Positions 1 through 8,521 of a DNA stretch of 60,407 bases are shown in pieces. The DNA is from CBDFHV01 sp965247705 (GTDB lineage: Bacteria > Pseudomonadota > Alphaproteobacteria > Rhodospirillales > CAMCUA01), in the NCBI GenBank assembly GCA_965247705.1, contig CBDFHV010000050.1:1-60407 (forward strand), written 5' to 3'. The notes below the pieces were generated by a model. That model saw nothing but the letters and a program-made list of their open reading frames with translations. It had not been told where the DNA came from and did no database searches. The position numbers were made by a program, and so were the translations under genes. Every line of letters begins with the position of its first letter. Positions within the stretch are counted from its first letter, which is position 1.

Positions 1-734
1 CAGCAGGTATGGCACCAGACCTCCATGCGATCCCTGAGGCCCTGGACTTCCCGGTTGAAGGCCTCGACGTAGAATTCGGCGCTCAGCATGCTGCCCGCCT
101 CGGTGCCGGCGATACCGTGGATGCAGGGCTCCTCGATCTGGACCAGCGGACAGCCGGCATCGGCGAGGCGATGGTATTCGGCGTTCATGCCCGCCGACAT
201 CTCCATCACCAGGGTCCGCCGATCGTCGTAGAAGGCGTTGTTCAGGCTCGATTCGAGGAGCTGGGCGGAGATCGCCCCGATCTTGACCGGCCGGTCGGTC
301 AGGCTCTGGGCGGCCTTCCACACCAGGTCGTATTCCAGCCGCCCCATGGCGATGGTGCCGGTGACGGTCCGCGGCAGGCGGGTCTCCATGACCTCGAACA
401 TGAGCTGCCCCGGGTCCTTGCCGCGATGGATCGGGTAGTCGCCCGTTTGGGGCGGCCCCATGCCCTCCATGCGCTCTTCCACGTAGGTCATCCAGTGGCG
501 GCCGGCGACACCGTCGTCGAGGCGCGCGTCGCCGTCGGTCAGGATATCGACCCCGGCCCGGGTCTGGTCGGCGAAGAAGGCGGCGAGGGTATCGTTGTAC
601 TGCTCGCGGAACTTGCGGTCCGCCATGCAGACCGAAAACGGCCGCCCGGCCAAGGCGATGCTGTTCCACGACGGCCGGGGCAACGCGCCGGTGGTGGTAG
701 TCAGCAGCGGCCGGTCCTTGGAGACGGTCAGCAT
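1..734 (-). CDS. MetE-like cobalamin-independent methionine synthase family protein (3' end outside window)
   Basis: The reading frame opens at an ATG at 734 on the minus strand and stays open to the window edge, giving 244 codons. The N-terminus reads MLTVSKDRPLLTTTTGALPR, which resembles short stand-alone proteins homologous to the C-terminal catalytic domain of MetE. A QIEEP motif and a later VWCHTC segment fit the zinc/homocysteine-binding barrel of that family. Such short homologues move methyl groups onto thiols, or act in catabolism, and often lack the N-terminal folate domain. The start is supported by the AT-richer leader just upstream of 734. The C-terminal third lies outside the window, so the full zinc-ligand set cannot be checked. 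The methyl donor and acceptor are unknown. Confidence 0.8.
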   Translation of the reverse strand, partial: MLTVSKDRPLLTTTTGALPRPSWNSIALAGRPFSVCMADRKFREQYNDTLAAFFADQTRAGVDILTDGDARLDDGVAGRHWMTYVEERMEGMGPPQTGDYPIHRGKDPGQLMFEVMETRLPRTVTGTIAMGRLEYDLVWKAAQSLTDRPVKIGAISAQLLESSLNNAFYDDRRTLVMEMSAGMNAEYHRLADAGCPLVQIEEPCIHGIAGTEAGSMLSAEFYVEAFNREVQGLRDRMEVWCHTC

Positions 735-850
735 GGGAGATACTCCAACGCTCCGGACATCGTGCCGGGCATGCATCTATGGATCAATCGGCCCACTGAT
801 CATTCGTACGGTCTGGCCATGAACCCGGTACCTTGCCGCACCTCCCAACT

Positions 851-939
851 GTCGTGCTTGGACTTGTTCTGAGCACCCATGGCACAGGGCATACCCCACG
901 CGCACGCCACCATGGGTTGCCGGGACCAGCCCGGCAACG
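851..939. repeat. Dispersed palindromic element, degenerate copy A
   Basis: This stretch has two inverted arms with ccatggg-type centres: the left arm ends in gagcacccatgg and the right arm begins ccatgggttgccgggacc. It lies in the 371-bp gap 735-1105, where I see no gene. It has the same layout as the elements at 1007-1099, 3041-3132 and 42816-42909. Confidence 0.65.
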
Positions 940-1006
940 CAGGGCAATCGCATTTGGCGCTGCCTTTCGGAACATGGCTGAACGAATGCCGTCTCATCCT
1001 CCGAAG

Positions 1007-1099
1007 TGTCGTCGCCGGACTTGTTCCGGTGACCCATGGTGCCTCAAACGCGGCGTCCGCCATGAACCATGGGTCCCCGGAACAAGTCCGGGGACGACA
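1007..1099. repeat. Dispersed palindromic element, near-perfect copy B
   Basis: Two arms of about 34 bp are almost perfect reverse complements. The left arm begins tgtcgtcgccggacttgttc and the right arm ends gaacaagtccggggacgaca. A loop of about 25 bp separates them. As RNA it would form a long hairpin. IS element A begins only 7 bp after it. Confidence 0.8.
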
Positions 1100-1105
1100 C
1101 GTCAG

Positions 1106-2836
1106 CCCGGCTTATTCACCAACCCCCTTGCCGTAGACTTTTCTGCATGTGATGCGAGTCTCGTTGCAGGGTCATTCGCGGCTGGCGAGTCACGGGTGCT
1201 TCCCCAGCTGTGCGATAGCCACTTGAGGCATGAAAGGCGTGAAGAAGCCGCCGTGGAGGCGAGCGGGACCGCCACCGGCGATCCGGCGGTGGCTTGAAGT
1301 CTAGCTGGCCGACTTGGACGGGGTTACGGGTCGGCGTATCGCAAGCGTTCCAAGCGCGGCCAGAGCCGTTGCCAGAAGCGGGCGAATGTTTCCCCGATGA
1401 CCATGGTGATGCGTCGGCCGGAAACGACGACCCGGGCGGCGGCGCGCAGAACGCGCTCGCGGAACCGGCGAAGGCTCCACCCCTCGCCGGTCGCAGTCTC
1501 CATCAGGCACCGCCCGGCATGAACCAGTTCATAGGCCAGGATGTTGAGCAACAGGACGACCTCGTTGTGAGCGAAGGCATCGACCGTGCTCTCGCGCTCC
1601 GGCAGGCAGCGCCCCCGGTAATGACGCTTCCTTCGCGACGCGGACGACAGCGCCGGGTCCATCACGTCCATGAGTTCGCCCATGTGGGCCTCGGCACGGC
1701 CGCGCTGGCGGTAGTGATCCAGGAGATCGGCCGCCGGCACGGCCTCGGCATCAAGGCTGGTGACCAGCCAGAAGTGATCAACCAGAAATTGGTCTGGCCG
1801 TTCCAACACCACCAGGACCACTCGGCGCTCTTTCGACCACGACTTCGCCCGGTAGGTCATCTCGTGGAACCACGTCCGCGGCTCTGCCGGAGGCCGTCCA
1901 AGACAGGGCTGAGCCATGCGGTCCAGGACCTTGTTGGTCCGCAATCGGGCAACATAGGGCGTCCCGCGACGCTCCAGGCCCGACAGCAGGGGATCGCTGG
2001 GGAACCCAGCGTCGATGCGCACCAGAGCGACTTGGCACAGCGTCTCTTCGGCTCGGTCCACGAGATCAAGGATGAAGTCCAGCGCCCCCTCGGCGGTGTG
2101 GGCGTTGCCCTCCCGTAAACGAGCGTCCAGAAGGTCGCCGGTTTCGGCGATGCTGGCCACCAAAGGGTGGTACATGCGCTGATGGTAATGGCCGTTCCAG
2201 GCCGAGCCGGGTTGATGGCCGTGGACCTCGATCGGCAGGCTGTCCACGTCGATGGTCAGATATCGCTGCCGGTGACCGCCGCGCAGGCCCCGGAACCGCC
2301 GCCCCGCGAGCTCGGTGATCGCCTCATGGAGCACAGTGCGGGCCTCCGGCGTGCTCAGAAGCGCGATCAGACGCGACAGCGTGGGTTGCGAGGCCAGGTG
2401 CGCCTCGGTGGACAACGGCGTGACACCCCGTGAACCGCTTGCAGCCAGGCGTAGGCCCGCATCATGGCGGAGCGCGTCGGCGTCGTCTTGGTCGTGCCAA
2501 CCCTGGCCAAAGAGAAGCAGAACCGTGCGCAGCAGATCGGCCAGGGGATAGGTGACACGATCGGCCTTGCGCGGATCGTGCAACCGCTCGGTCAGCCACT
2601 CGATGATCCGGGTGCGCTCCATGATCTCGCGCAAGAGCACGGCCCCCGGTTCCCCGGTCAGCCGCTCGGGTCGGGATTCGATGCGAAGGGACTTGTTGAA
2701 CGAGGAACCGAACAGAGATAGCGTTTCACCCATGGCGCACGGCGGAGGTTTGTTGTGAATCCTTCTAGCACATTGATTTTACGTCAAAATCCGCCGCGCG
2801 CCAGTCATTTCAGGCCCCTTGGGTGAATAAGGCGGG
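1106..2836 (-). mobile_element. IS1380-type insertion sequence, element A copy 1
   Basis: The ends are imperfect inverted repeats: cccggcttattcacc on the left, and the complement cccgccttattcaccc on the right. One transposase gene fills most of the element. A second copy starts at 35947, and identity between the copies begins exactly at the left repeat, which fixes that boundary. The four bases outside each end (tcag and atta) do not form a target duplication, unlike copy 2, so a flank may have been rearranged. Just downstream of the transposase, near 1270-1295, ccgccaccggcgatccggcggtgg could act as a terminator hairpin. Confidence 0.88.
1324..2733 (-). CDS. IS1380-family DDE transposase (element A copy 1)
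   Basis: This 469-aa protein is the only gene of element A. Family features are LASQPTLSRLIALLSTPEAR in the N-terminal third, a YLTIDVDSLPIEVHG segment carrying the first catalytic Asp, RIDAGFPSDPLLSGLE as the second acidic region, and a C-terminal RQRGRAEAHMGELMDVMDP segment that fits the catalytic Glu region. It should cut and rejoin the inverted repeats of element A. The length is normal for the family and I see no frameshift, so this copy is probably active. It may supply transposase to the altered copy at 36165-37580. Confidence 0.9.
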   Translation of the reverse strand: MGETLSLFGSSFNKSLRIESRPERLTGEPGAVLLREIMERTRIIEWLTERLHDPRKADRVTYPLADLLRTVLLLFGQGWHDQDDADALRHDAGLRLAASGSRGVTPLSTEAHLASQPTLSRLIALLSTPEARTVLHEAITELAGRRFRGLRGGHRQRYLTIDVDSLPIEVHGHQPGSAWNGHYHQRMYHPLVASIAETGDLLDARLREGNAHTAEGALDFILDLVDRAEETLCQVALVRIDAGFPSDPLLSGLERRGTPYVARLRTNKVLDRMAQPCLGRPPAEPRTWFHEMTYRAKSWSKERRVVLVVLERPDQFLVDHFWLVTSLDAEAVPAADLLDHYRQRGRAEAHMGELMDVMDPALSSASRRKRHYRGRCLPERESTVDAFAHNEVVLLLNILAYELVHAGRCLMETATGEGWSLRRFRERVLRAAARVVVSGRRITMVIGETFARFWQRLWPRLERLRYADP

Positions 2837-3303
2837 ATTAGTGTAAGGCGCATCGGTCGCCAAACCCTTCTCATACCAGTGAGCCAACGACCTGACTCAA
2901 GGTTACGCCGGCCACGCACCACGGGCCTGCGGGGGCGTCCCTCGCTTGTTGAATCCGGAGAGGCACCCCCACGGCCTGGTCGATTGCCGGATCGAGCCCA
3001 CTGCGATCCGGTTAAGTCCGCGCCCATCGCCACCCCCCATTGTCATTGCCGAGCTTGTTCCGGCAATCCATGGAACAGGGCGGACTCCGGCGGGGCGGAT
3101 AAATGGATACGCGGGACAAGCCCGCGCATGACGGTTTGGGGGAGGCTGTCGTCGCAAGCGTGTCCCGATCGAGAGACGTGCCCTGAAACGCCGCGGAATC
3201 GGCCGATCCAGCCAACCGCGCTTGCCCTGAACCGGACAGCGGTGAATCGAGCCCGGCAATGACGAAGAGGGCAATGGCAGGTCGACTCAAACGCTCACCG
3301 CCG
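2837..3303. other. Gene-free gap with one palindromic element
   Basis: I see no credible gene in this 467-bp gap. The open frames crossing it are short, overlap in several frames and lack ribosome sites. It contains a palindromic element at 3041-3132, with arms beginning tgtcattgccgagcttgttc and ending gacaagcccgcgcatgacg. This is a more diverged member of the family at 1007-1099. Confidence 0.6.
3041..3132. repeat. Dispersed palindromic element, copy C
   Basis: The inverted arms share the tgtc...gcttgttccgg...ccatgg pattern of the element at 1007-1099, with more mismatches and a variant centre (ggactccggcggggcgg). Confidence 0.6.
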
Positions 3304-4497
3304 TCACACCACCCCGTCCCGCCGCATGGCCGCGATTTCGTCCTCGCCGTAACCCGCCTGCCGGAGCACCGCATCGGTGTCGGCGCCCATGACCGGGGGC
3401 GGGGTGTGGATGGCGGGGCCGCCGTGGGCCAGGGTAAAGCCGGTGACGGGGACGGTGACCGGCAATTCGGCGCCCGCTACCGGGCCAACTTCGTGGAGGA
3501 CCGGGCGGGCAGCGACCTGGGGCTGGGTGACGGCTTCGGGGATGGTCAGCACCCGGGCGCAAGGGACGCCGTGGCGGTTGAGGAACGCCTCCCAGTCGGC
3601 GGCGGTGCGGGTGAGAAAGGTTTGCGCGAGTTCCGCCTTGATGGCGTCGTTTTCCGTGGCGATGGCTTCGAAGCAGTCCAGGGCCGCCCAGTCCGCCCGA
3701 CCGAGGGCCCGCCACAGGCGCTGGTGCTGGCGCACGTTGTGGGCGGCCAGCATGAGAAGGCCGTCCTTGGTCTGGTAGCAGCAGCCATTGGCCCCGGCAT
3801 CGTCGTTGCCCCGGGGCACCGACATCACCGAGCCGTCGTAAAGGTAAGCCGTCACCGTCGAGGACAGCATCATGACCGCGGTGTCCAGCATGGAGACGTC
3901 GATCACTTGCCCCCGCCCCGTGGCCTGGCGCTGCAACAGGGCCGCGGCGACGGCGAAGGCGGCCATGGTGCCGCTGGCGTAGTCCAGCACCGGGGCGCCC
4001 ACCTTCAGCGGATTGACCTCCGGCGTGCCGCTGACCGCCATCAGGCCGCTGGCGGCTTGGATCGCCGTGTCGTAGGCGGTGCGTTCGGCCAGGGGCCCGG
4101 TGCCGCCGTAGCCGGTCATGAAACAATAGATCAGGCGCGGGTTGACCGCCGCCATGTCCTCGGGCCCCAGGCCGAGGCCGGCCAGGGCGCCAGCGCGATA
4201 GTTCTCGATCAGCACGTCGGCGTCACGGGCCAGGCGTTTCAGCACCTCGCGGCCCTTCTCCGTCTTCAAATCGAGGGTTATGGCCCGCTTGTTGCTGCCC
4301 TGGGCCAGGTACATGGTCCCCATGCGCGCCCGGTTGAGCGCCTTGTCGGTGCCCTTCTCACGCACCTGGTCGGGCTGCCCGGGGGTCTCGATCTTGATCA
4401 CGTCGGCGCCGAGCACGGCCAACTGATAGGCGCAGAAGGGCCCTGCCAGCACGTGGGTCAGGTCGAGCACCTTGATTCCCGTGAACGGCTGGGTCAT
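3304..4497 (-). CDS. CaiB/BaiF family (family III) CoA-transferase
   Basis: This 397-aa protein should move CoA between an acyl-CoA donor and a carboxylate acceptor in the cytoplasm. The N-terminus TGIKVLDLTHVLAGPFCAYQ is the family signature. GAPVLDYASG near residue 175 holds the Asp that forms the acyl-anhydride intermediate, and GRGQVIDVSMLDTAV follows. Length is normal. The ATG at 4497 has a GGAGG seven bases upstream. It is divergent from the aminotransferase at 4664, and the gap between them could hold promoters for both. A second family member lies at 22938-24158 with about the same architecture. The substrate cannot be read from the sequence. Confidence 0.92.
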   Translation of the reverse strand: MTQPFTGIKVLDLTHVLAGPFCAYQLAVLGADVIKIETPGQPDQVREKGTDKALNRARMGTMYLAQGSNKRAITLDLKTEKGREVLKRLARDADVLIENYRAGALAGLGLGPEDMAAVNPRLIYCFMTGYGGTGPLAERTAYDTAIQAASGLMAVSGTPEVNPLKVGAPVLDYASGTMAAFAVAAALLQRQATGRGQVIDVSMLDTAVMMLSSTVTAYLYDGSVMSVPRGNDDAGANGCCYQTKDGLLMLAAHNVRQHQRLWRALGRADWAALDCFEAIATENDAIKAELAQTFLTRTAADWEAFLNRHGVPCARVLTIPEAVTQPQVAARPVLHEVGPVAGAELPVTVPVTGFTLAHGGPAIHTPPPVMGADTDAVLRQAGYGEDEIAAMRRDGVV

Positions 4498-4663
4498 GGG
4501 GAAGCCTCCCGTCGGTCATGCCCTCCCAGTGCGCAGTCCGTACGTTGACGGCCGCCGAGGGCGCGGGGCATCATAGCCACAACCCCGTGCCCGCTCGACG
4601 TGTCTCGCCGCCGGATATGCGACATGGTGGGCGACGGGCATCGATTCCTATGGAGAAACATCC

Positions 4664-6028
4664 ATGAACGTCGTCCAAGCGCGCCACCTGCCCAACGATT
4701 TCTATGCGCCCCTGAAGGCGCGCGCCGACGAGATCGAGCGGCGATACCGGGAGCTCACCCCAAATTCGGGCGCCCTCTTTGAGCGGGGCAAGGGGGTGTT
4801 TCCCGGCGGCTATACCCGCGACGCCATCATGCGCTCGCCCTACGCACCCTTCTTCACCAAGGGTAAGGGCGTGCTGCTCACGGACCGGGACGGCCGGGAA
4901 ATTATCGACTTCTGGTTCAACGCCACCTCGCTGCCCCTGGGCCATGCCCACGACCGGGTGGTGTCCGCGGCCCAGAAACAGCTGGTGCTGGGCACCGCCT
5001 TCTTTGGCATGACCGAAAACGAGATCGCGCTTGGCGAACTGCTGGTCGAGCGCGTTCCCAGCGCCGAGCGGGTGCGCTTCACCAACTCGGGCAGCGAGGC
5101 GGTAATGATGGCGATCCGCTTCGCCCGCGGCTTCACCGGTCGCGACCTGATCATCAAGTTCGAAGGCGCCTATCACGGCACCTATGACGACGTGCAGTGG
5201 TCGGTGGCCCCGCCCACCGCCAAGGCCGGCGACGCCAGCCACCCGACCCCCGTGGCCGACACGGCGGGCCTGCCCTCCGGCGAGGGCCGCGTGCTGGTGC
5301 TTCCCTACAACGATCCCGAGATGCTGCGCGCCGCCGTCGCCCAGCACAAGGACCGGGCGGCCGCCATCATCGTCGAGCCGATGGCCAACCGCATGGGCCT
5401 GATCATGCCCACCGATCCCTTCATCAAGGCTGCCCGGGAGCTGGCGGACGCCTGCGGCGCGGTGCTGATCTTCGACGAAGTGATCGCCTTCCGCCTCGGC
5501 TACCACGGCGCCCAGGGCGCGGTGGGGGTAACCCCGGACATGACGACCCTGGGCAAGATCATCGGCGGCGGCTTCGCCGTCGGCGCCCTGGTGGGCAAAG
5601 CCGAAATCCTCGACATCAGCGCGCCGGGCACCGCCAACCGGGTCGGCCACGCCGGCACCTTCAACGCCAACCCCATGACCACCGCCGCCGGCCGCGCCAC
5701 CATGGAGGCGATGACTCCCGACGCCTACGACAAGATCAACGCTCGTGGCGCCTACGTTCGCCAGCGCCTGATCGCGATGACCGACAGCCTGCCGGTGACA
5801 ATTTCCGGCGCCGGGTCCCTCTTTAAGATCAACGCCACCGCCGAGACGCTGACCAACTACCGCAGCGCGGCGACGGCGGAAAAGCAATGGGAGACCCTGG
5901 CTTCCCAACTGATGCTGATCGAAGGCTACATGTTGACGCCGGCCCTGTCCGGCTGCGTCTCCACGGTCACCACCGACGACCATGTGGAAGGCTTCCTGTC
6001 AGCCTTCGAAAACATCCTTAAGGCCTGA
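4664..6028 (+). CDS. Class III PLP-dependent aminotransferase, glutamate-1-semialdehyde aminomutase-like
   Basis: This 454-aa protein shows the fold-type I class III pattern: VRFTNSGSEAVMMAIRFARG near residue 145, FEGAYHGTYDD, VLIFDEVIAFRLGYHG with the PLP-pyridine Asp, and TLGKIIGGGFAVGALVG with the Schiff-base Lys. It resembles glutamate-1-semialdehyde 2,1-aminomutase. The catabolic neighbours and the longer N-terminus argue against the haem-pathway enzyme, and a beta- or omega-amino acid transaminase is more likely. A short-chain dehydrogenase starts 15 bp downstream on the same strand, so the two are probably co-transcribed and may act in sequence on an aminated substrate. Confidence 0.85.
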   Translation: MNVVQARHLPNDFYAPLKARADEIERRYRELTPNSGALFERGKGVFPGGYTRDAIMRSPYAPFFTKGKGVLLTDRDGREIIDFWFNATSLPLGHAHDRVVSAAQKQLVLGTAFFGMTENEIALGELLVERVPSAERVRFTNSGSEAVMMAIRFARGFTGRDLIIKFEGAYHGTYDDVQWSVAPPTAKAGDASHPTPVADTAGLPSGEGRVLVLPYNDPEMLRAAVAQHKDRAAAIIVEPMANRMGLIMPTDPFIKAARELADACGAVLIFDEVIAFRLGYHGAQGAVGVTPDMTTLGKIIGGGFAVGALVGKAEILDISAPGTANRVGHAGTFNANPMTTAAGRATMEAMTPDAYDKINARGAYVRQRLIAMTDSLPVTISGAGSLFKINATAETLTNYRSAATAEKQWETLASQLMLIEGYMLTPALSGCVSTVTTDDHVEGFLSAFENILKA

Positions 6029-6043
6029 CGGGGCGGGGGCAAC

Positions 6044-6811
6044 ATGACCAAGGCACTGCAGGACAAGGTCGCCGTCGTCACCGGCGGCGGCAGCGGCATC
6101 GGGGCGGCGATTGCGCGCCGCTTTGCCGCCGAGGGAGCGAAGGTTGTCGTCGCCGGCCGCCGCGAGGCAGCCCTCGAGGCGGTGACCCAGCCCCTCGGGG
6201 CGATGGCGGTCGTCACCGACGTGGTCGACGAGGATCAGGTGCGCGCCCTGTTCAAGGCGGTGGACGACGCCCACGGCCGCCTGGACGTGCTGGTCAACAA
6301 CGCCGGGGTCACCGGTCCGACCATGGCCATCGAGGACATGGATATCGAGCAGTTCGACCAGACCCTCGACATCAATGTCCGCGGCCTCGTCCTCACCACC
6401 AAGCATGCCCTGCCGATGCTCAAGCGCCAAGGTGGGTCCATCGTCAACATGGCGTCGCGCATGGGCCTCACCGGCACCACGCCCCGGCGCAGTCCCTACA
6501 CGGCCAGCAAGTTCGCCGTCGTCGGCATTACCGAAACCACCGCCCAGGAAGTGGGGCGTTACGGTATTCGGGTGAATTCGCTCTGTCCCGGCGCGGTCAA
6601 CGGCGAGCTGATGGTCCGCGTGGTGGCCTCCCGCGCCCAGGCCGAGGGCCTGACCGAAGAAGAGGTCATCGCGAAGCACTATACCGCCGCCTCCGCCCTC
6701 GGCCGCTGGGTGGAACCAGAAGAGGTGGCCGCCGCCGCCCTGTTCCTGGCCAGCAATGCCGCCGCCTCCATCACCGGCGCCCACATCAAGGTCGACGCCG
6801 GGCGGAAGTAG
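6044..6811 (+). CDS. SDR family NAD(P)-dependent oxidoreductase
   Basis: This 255-aa classical short-chain dehydrogenase has the nucleotide-binding VTGGGSGIGAAIARRFAAEG near residue 12, the NNAG motif near residue 86, a catalytic Ser in SIVNMASRMG, and YTASK with Tyr and Lys near residue 152. The C-terminal ITGAHIKVDAGRK is typical. It would oxidise a hydroxyl or reduce a carbonyl with NAD(P)H. It is 15 bp behind the aminotransferase and convergent with the DapA-family gene at 6852, so it is likely the second gene of a two-gene unit. The substrate is unknown. Confidence 0.9.
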   Translation: MTKALQDKVAVVTGGGSGIGAAIARRFAAEGAKVVVAGRREAALEAVTQPLGAMAVVTDVVDEDQVRALFKAVDDAHGRLDVLVNNAGVTGPTMAIEDMDIEQFDQTLDINVRGLVLTTKHALPMLKRQGGSIVNMASRMGLTGTTPRRSPYTASKFAVVGITETTAQEVGRYGIRVNSLCPGAVNGELMVRVVASRAQAEGLTEEEVIAKHYTAASALGRWVEPEEVAAAALFLASNAAASITGAHIKVDAGRK

Positions 6812-6851
6812 GGGACGGGTTTCGAAGCCAACCTTGCGGTTGGCGTGGCGG

Positions 6852-7787
6852 CTACTCCGCCGCGGTAGCCCGCAGGGATGCGTCTCCGGTCCCTTCCGGC
6901 AGTAACGCCAGCTCCCGCAGCAGCGCTTGCAGTTTCACCGTGTCGTCCGGCCCCAGGGGTTGCACCGGTTCGTGGGGGACGCCGGCGGGGACGCCGAGCA
7001 TGTTCAGCCCCGCCTTCAGGGCCGCCGGCCAGGTGGCGTGGCCCATCAGGAACTCGTAAATCCGGACCAGCGCGTGGTGCAGCCGTTGGAACTCCTCTCC
7101 CGGCTTCTCGGCGGCGACGGCGCGCAGGCGCGCCGCCGTCGGGCCGAGGAATTCCGGTCCCGTGGCGATGAAGCCCTTGGCCCCGAGGGCGAGCGCCGGA
7201 AGCAGGTAGATGCAAGGCCCAATGAGGATCGACACACGGTCCTTGAACAGGCGCAGCATGTGGCTGGTGTGGAAGAAGTCCCGAGAGGCCTCCTTGACGC
7301 CGACCACCGGCACCGCGTCGCAGATGGCGGCGAAGGCCTTGACGTCCAGGTTGAGGCCGGTCCGCCGGGGCGAGTTGTAAAGTAGGATGGGCAGCGGCAC
7401 CGCCTTGTTCAGGGCTTCGAAGCGGCCGACCATCTCGGCGATGGTGGACTTCATGACGTAGGACTGGGGGCCGGTCATCAATACGTCGATGCCGGCCTTG
7501 GCGGCGATCTCTGCGTACTCGATGGTCTGGCGGGCGGTCGTGGCGCTGGCGCCCATCAGCACGGGGACCTTGCCGTCCACCACCCGGACGCCGGTTTCGG
7601 CGAGGATCTTGCGGTCCTGATGGCTCAGCGCCCAGGCCTCGCCATTGTCGCCGGCCAGGCAAATGGCATCGGCGCCGTTCTTCAGGTGCCAGCGGATCAC
7701 TTCTTCCAGGCAGTCCACCATGATGTCGCCCGCCTCATTGAACGGCGTGACGACAGCGGGGCAATAGCCTTCCACGGTCGTGGTCAT
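6852..7787 (-). CDS. Dihydrodipicolinate synthase (DapA) family lyase/aldolase, paralogue 1
   Basis: This 311-aa TIM-barrel protein has the DapA-family Tyr in LLYNSPRRTG and the Schiff-base Lys in VVGVKEASRD. The usual GTTGE loop is AGDNGEAWAL here, so it is probably a catabolic lyase or aldolase and not lysine-pathway DapA. The ATG at 7787 is chosen because a GGAG lies upstream and homology starts with EGYCPAVVTPF; a longer frame to 7880 adds unrelated residues. A racemase-like gene and a second DapA-family gene (8522-9451) lie behind it on the same strand. Both lyases share the NGE-WAL loop, so they are related paralogues with perhaps different stereochemistry or substrates. Confidence 0.88.
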   Translation of the reverse strand: MTTTVEGYCPAVVTPFNEAGDIMVDCLEEVIRWHLKNGADAICLAGDNGEAWALSHQDRKILAETGVRVVDGKVPVLMGASATTARQTIEYAEIAAKAGIDVLMTGPQSYVMKSTIAEMVGRFEALNKAVPLPILLYNSPRRTGLNLDVKAFAAICDAVPVVGVKEASRDFFHTSHMLRLFKDRVSILIGPCIYLLPALALGAKGFIATGPEFLGPTAARLRAVAAEKPGEEFQRLHHALVRIYEFLMGHATWPAALKAGLNMLGVPAGVPHEPVQPLGPDDTVKLQALLRELALLPEGTGDASLRATAAE

Positions 7788-7806
7788 GTTGGTACTCCAA
7801 TCCTTA

Positions 7807-8496
7807 TCACATAAGAACTCGTGCGGCGGACCCCACCGCCGAACTTTCGAGGAGGGACTTGAGCCGCTGGACGGCGGCATCCGGCGCGGTGTGGACGGGG
7901 CCCTCGCGAACCGCCGCCACGGCGGGCAGGGCGCGGGCCATGGAAAACTGGGCCAGGACCACCGACGCCTCGACGGGCAGGTTCCGGGCGGCCGCGGCGA
8001 TCAGGGCGTCGTGGCGGGCGCCGTCGCCGTCGGCCAGGGCCGCCATCGCCCCCTCGACGAAGTGTCCGGATACCGCCACCGACGCGCCGCGGCGCTTCGC
8101 TTCCGCCTGGATCTGGCCCACCGCCATGTCCACCGCGGGGCGAAAGGTCGTCAGCACGGCGATGGGCGCTCCGTCGTCCAGGGCTTCGTCGATCATCGCT
8201 TCGTCCGGCTTGAGCACGGGCACCGAGAGGACAAGCCTGGCCCGGTCGATGGCGTCGGCGAAGGCGGAACAGGTGTAGAGGATGCCGTCGACGCCGGTCT
8301 GCTCGGCGTAGCGCCCCAAGGCCACGATGCGATCCGCCAGGGGGCCCTTCGGCGTGCCGAAGTCGTTCAAGTCCGCCACCAGCGAGTCGTCCAGTAGATT
8401 GCTGGTGCGGGCCTCCGGCCAATGGTCGCGGAAGGCCGCCTCCACCGGCGCGATGGCGGCGGTCACCGCGTGAATGAGGGCGATGCGCCGGGGCAC
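7807..8496 (-). CDS. Aspartate/glutamate racemase-superfamily protein with one catalytic Cys
   Basis: This 229-aa protein begins with a GTG at 8496 and reads PRRIALIHAVTAAIAPVEAAF. YTCSAFADAI near residue 75 holds the first Cys of the Asp/Glu/hydantoin racemase superfamily. The second active-site Cys of two-base racemases would fall in SVVLAQFSMARALP near residue 184, and it is Phe here. A true racemase needs both, so this may be a decarboxylase-, isomerase- or lyase-like member (arylmalonate decarboxylase works with a single Cys). It sits between the two DapA-family genes with gaps of 19 and 25 bp, which suggests one operon and one pathway. Confidence 0.75.
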   Translation of the reverse strand: MPRRIALIHAVTAAIAPVEAAFRDHWPEARTSNLLDDSLVADLNDFGTPKGPLADRIVALGRYAEQTGVDGILYTCSAFADAIDRARLVLSVPVLKPDEAMIDEALDDGAPIAVLTTFRPAVDMAVGQIQAEAKRRGASVAVSGHFVEGAMAALADGDGARHDALIAAAARNLPVEASVVLAQFSMARALPAVAAVREGPVHTAPDAAVQRLKSLLESSAVGSAARVLM

Positions 8497-8521
8497 CGAA
8501 TTCCAGTCTCCGTGCCCTGGC

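Noticed and set aside
3259..4548. A 429-codon open frame antisense to the CaiB gene
   Set aside because: It is a codon-bias shadow of the CoA-transferase gene, which has full family motifs and a good ribosome site.
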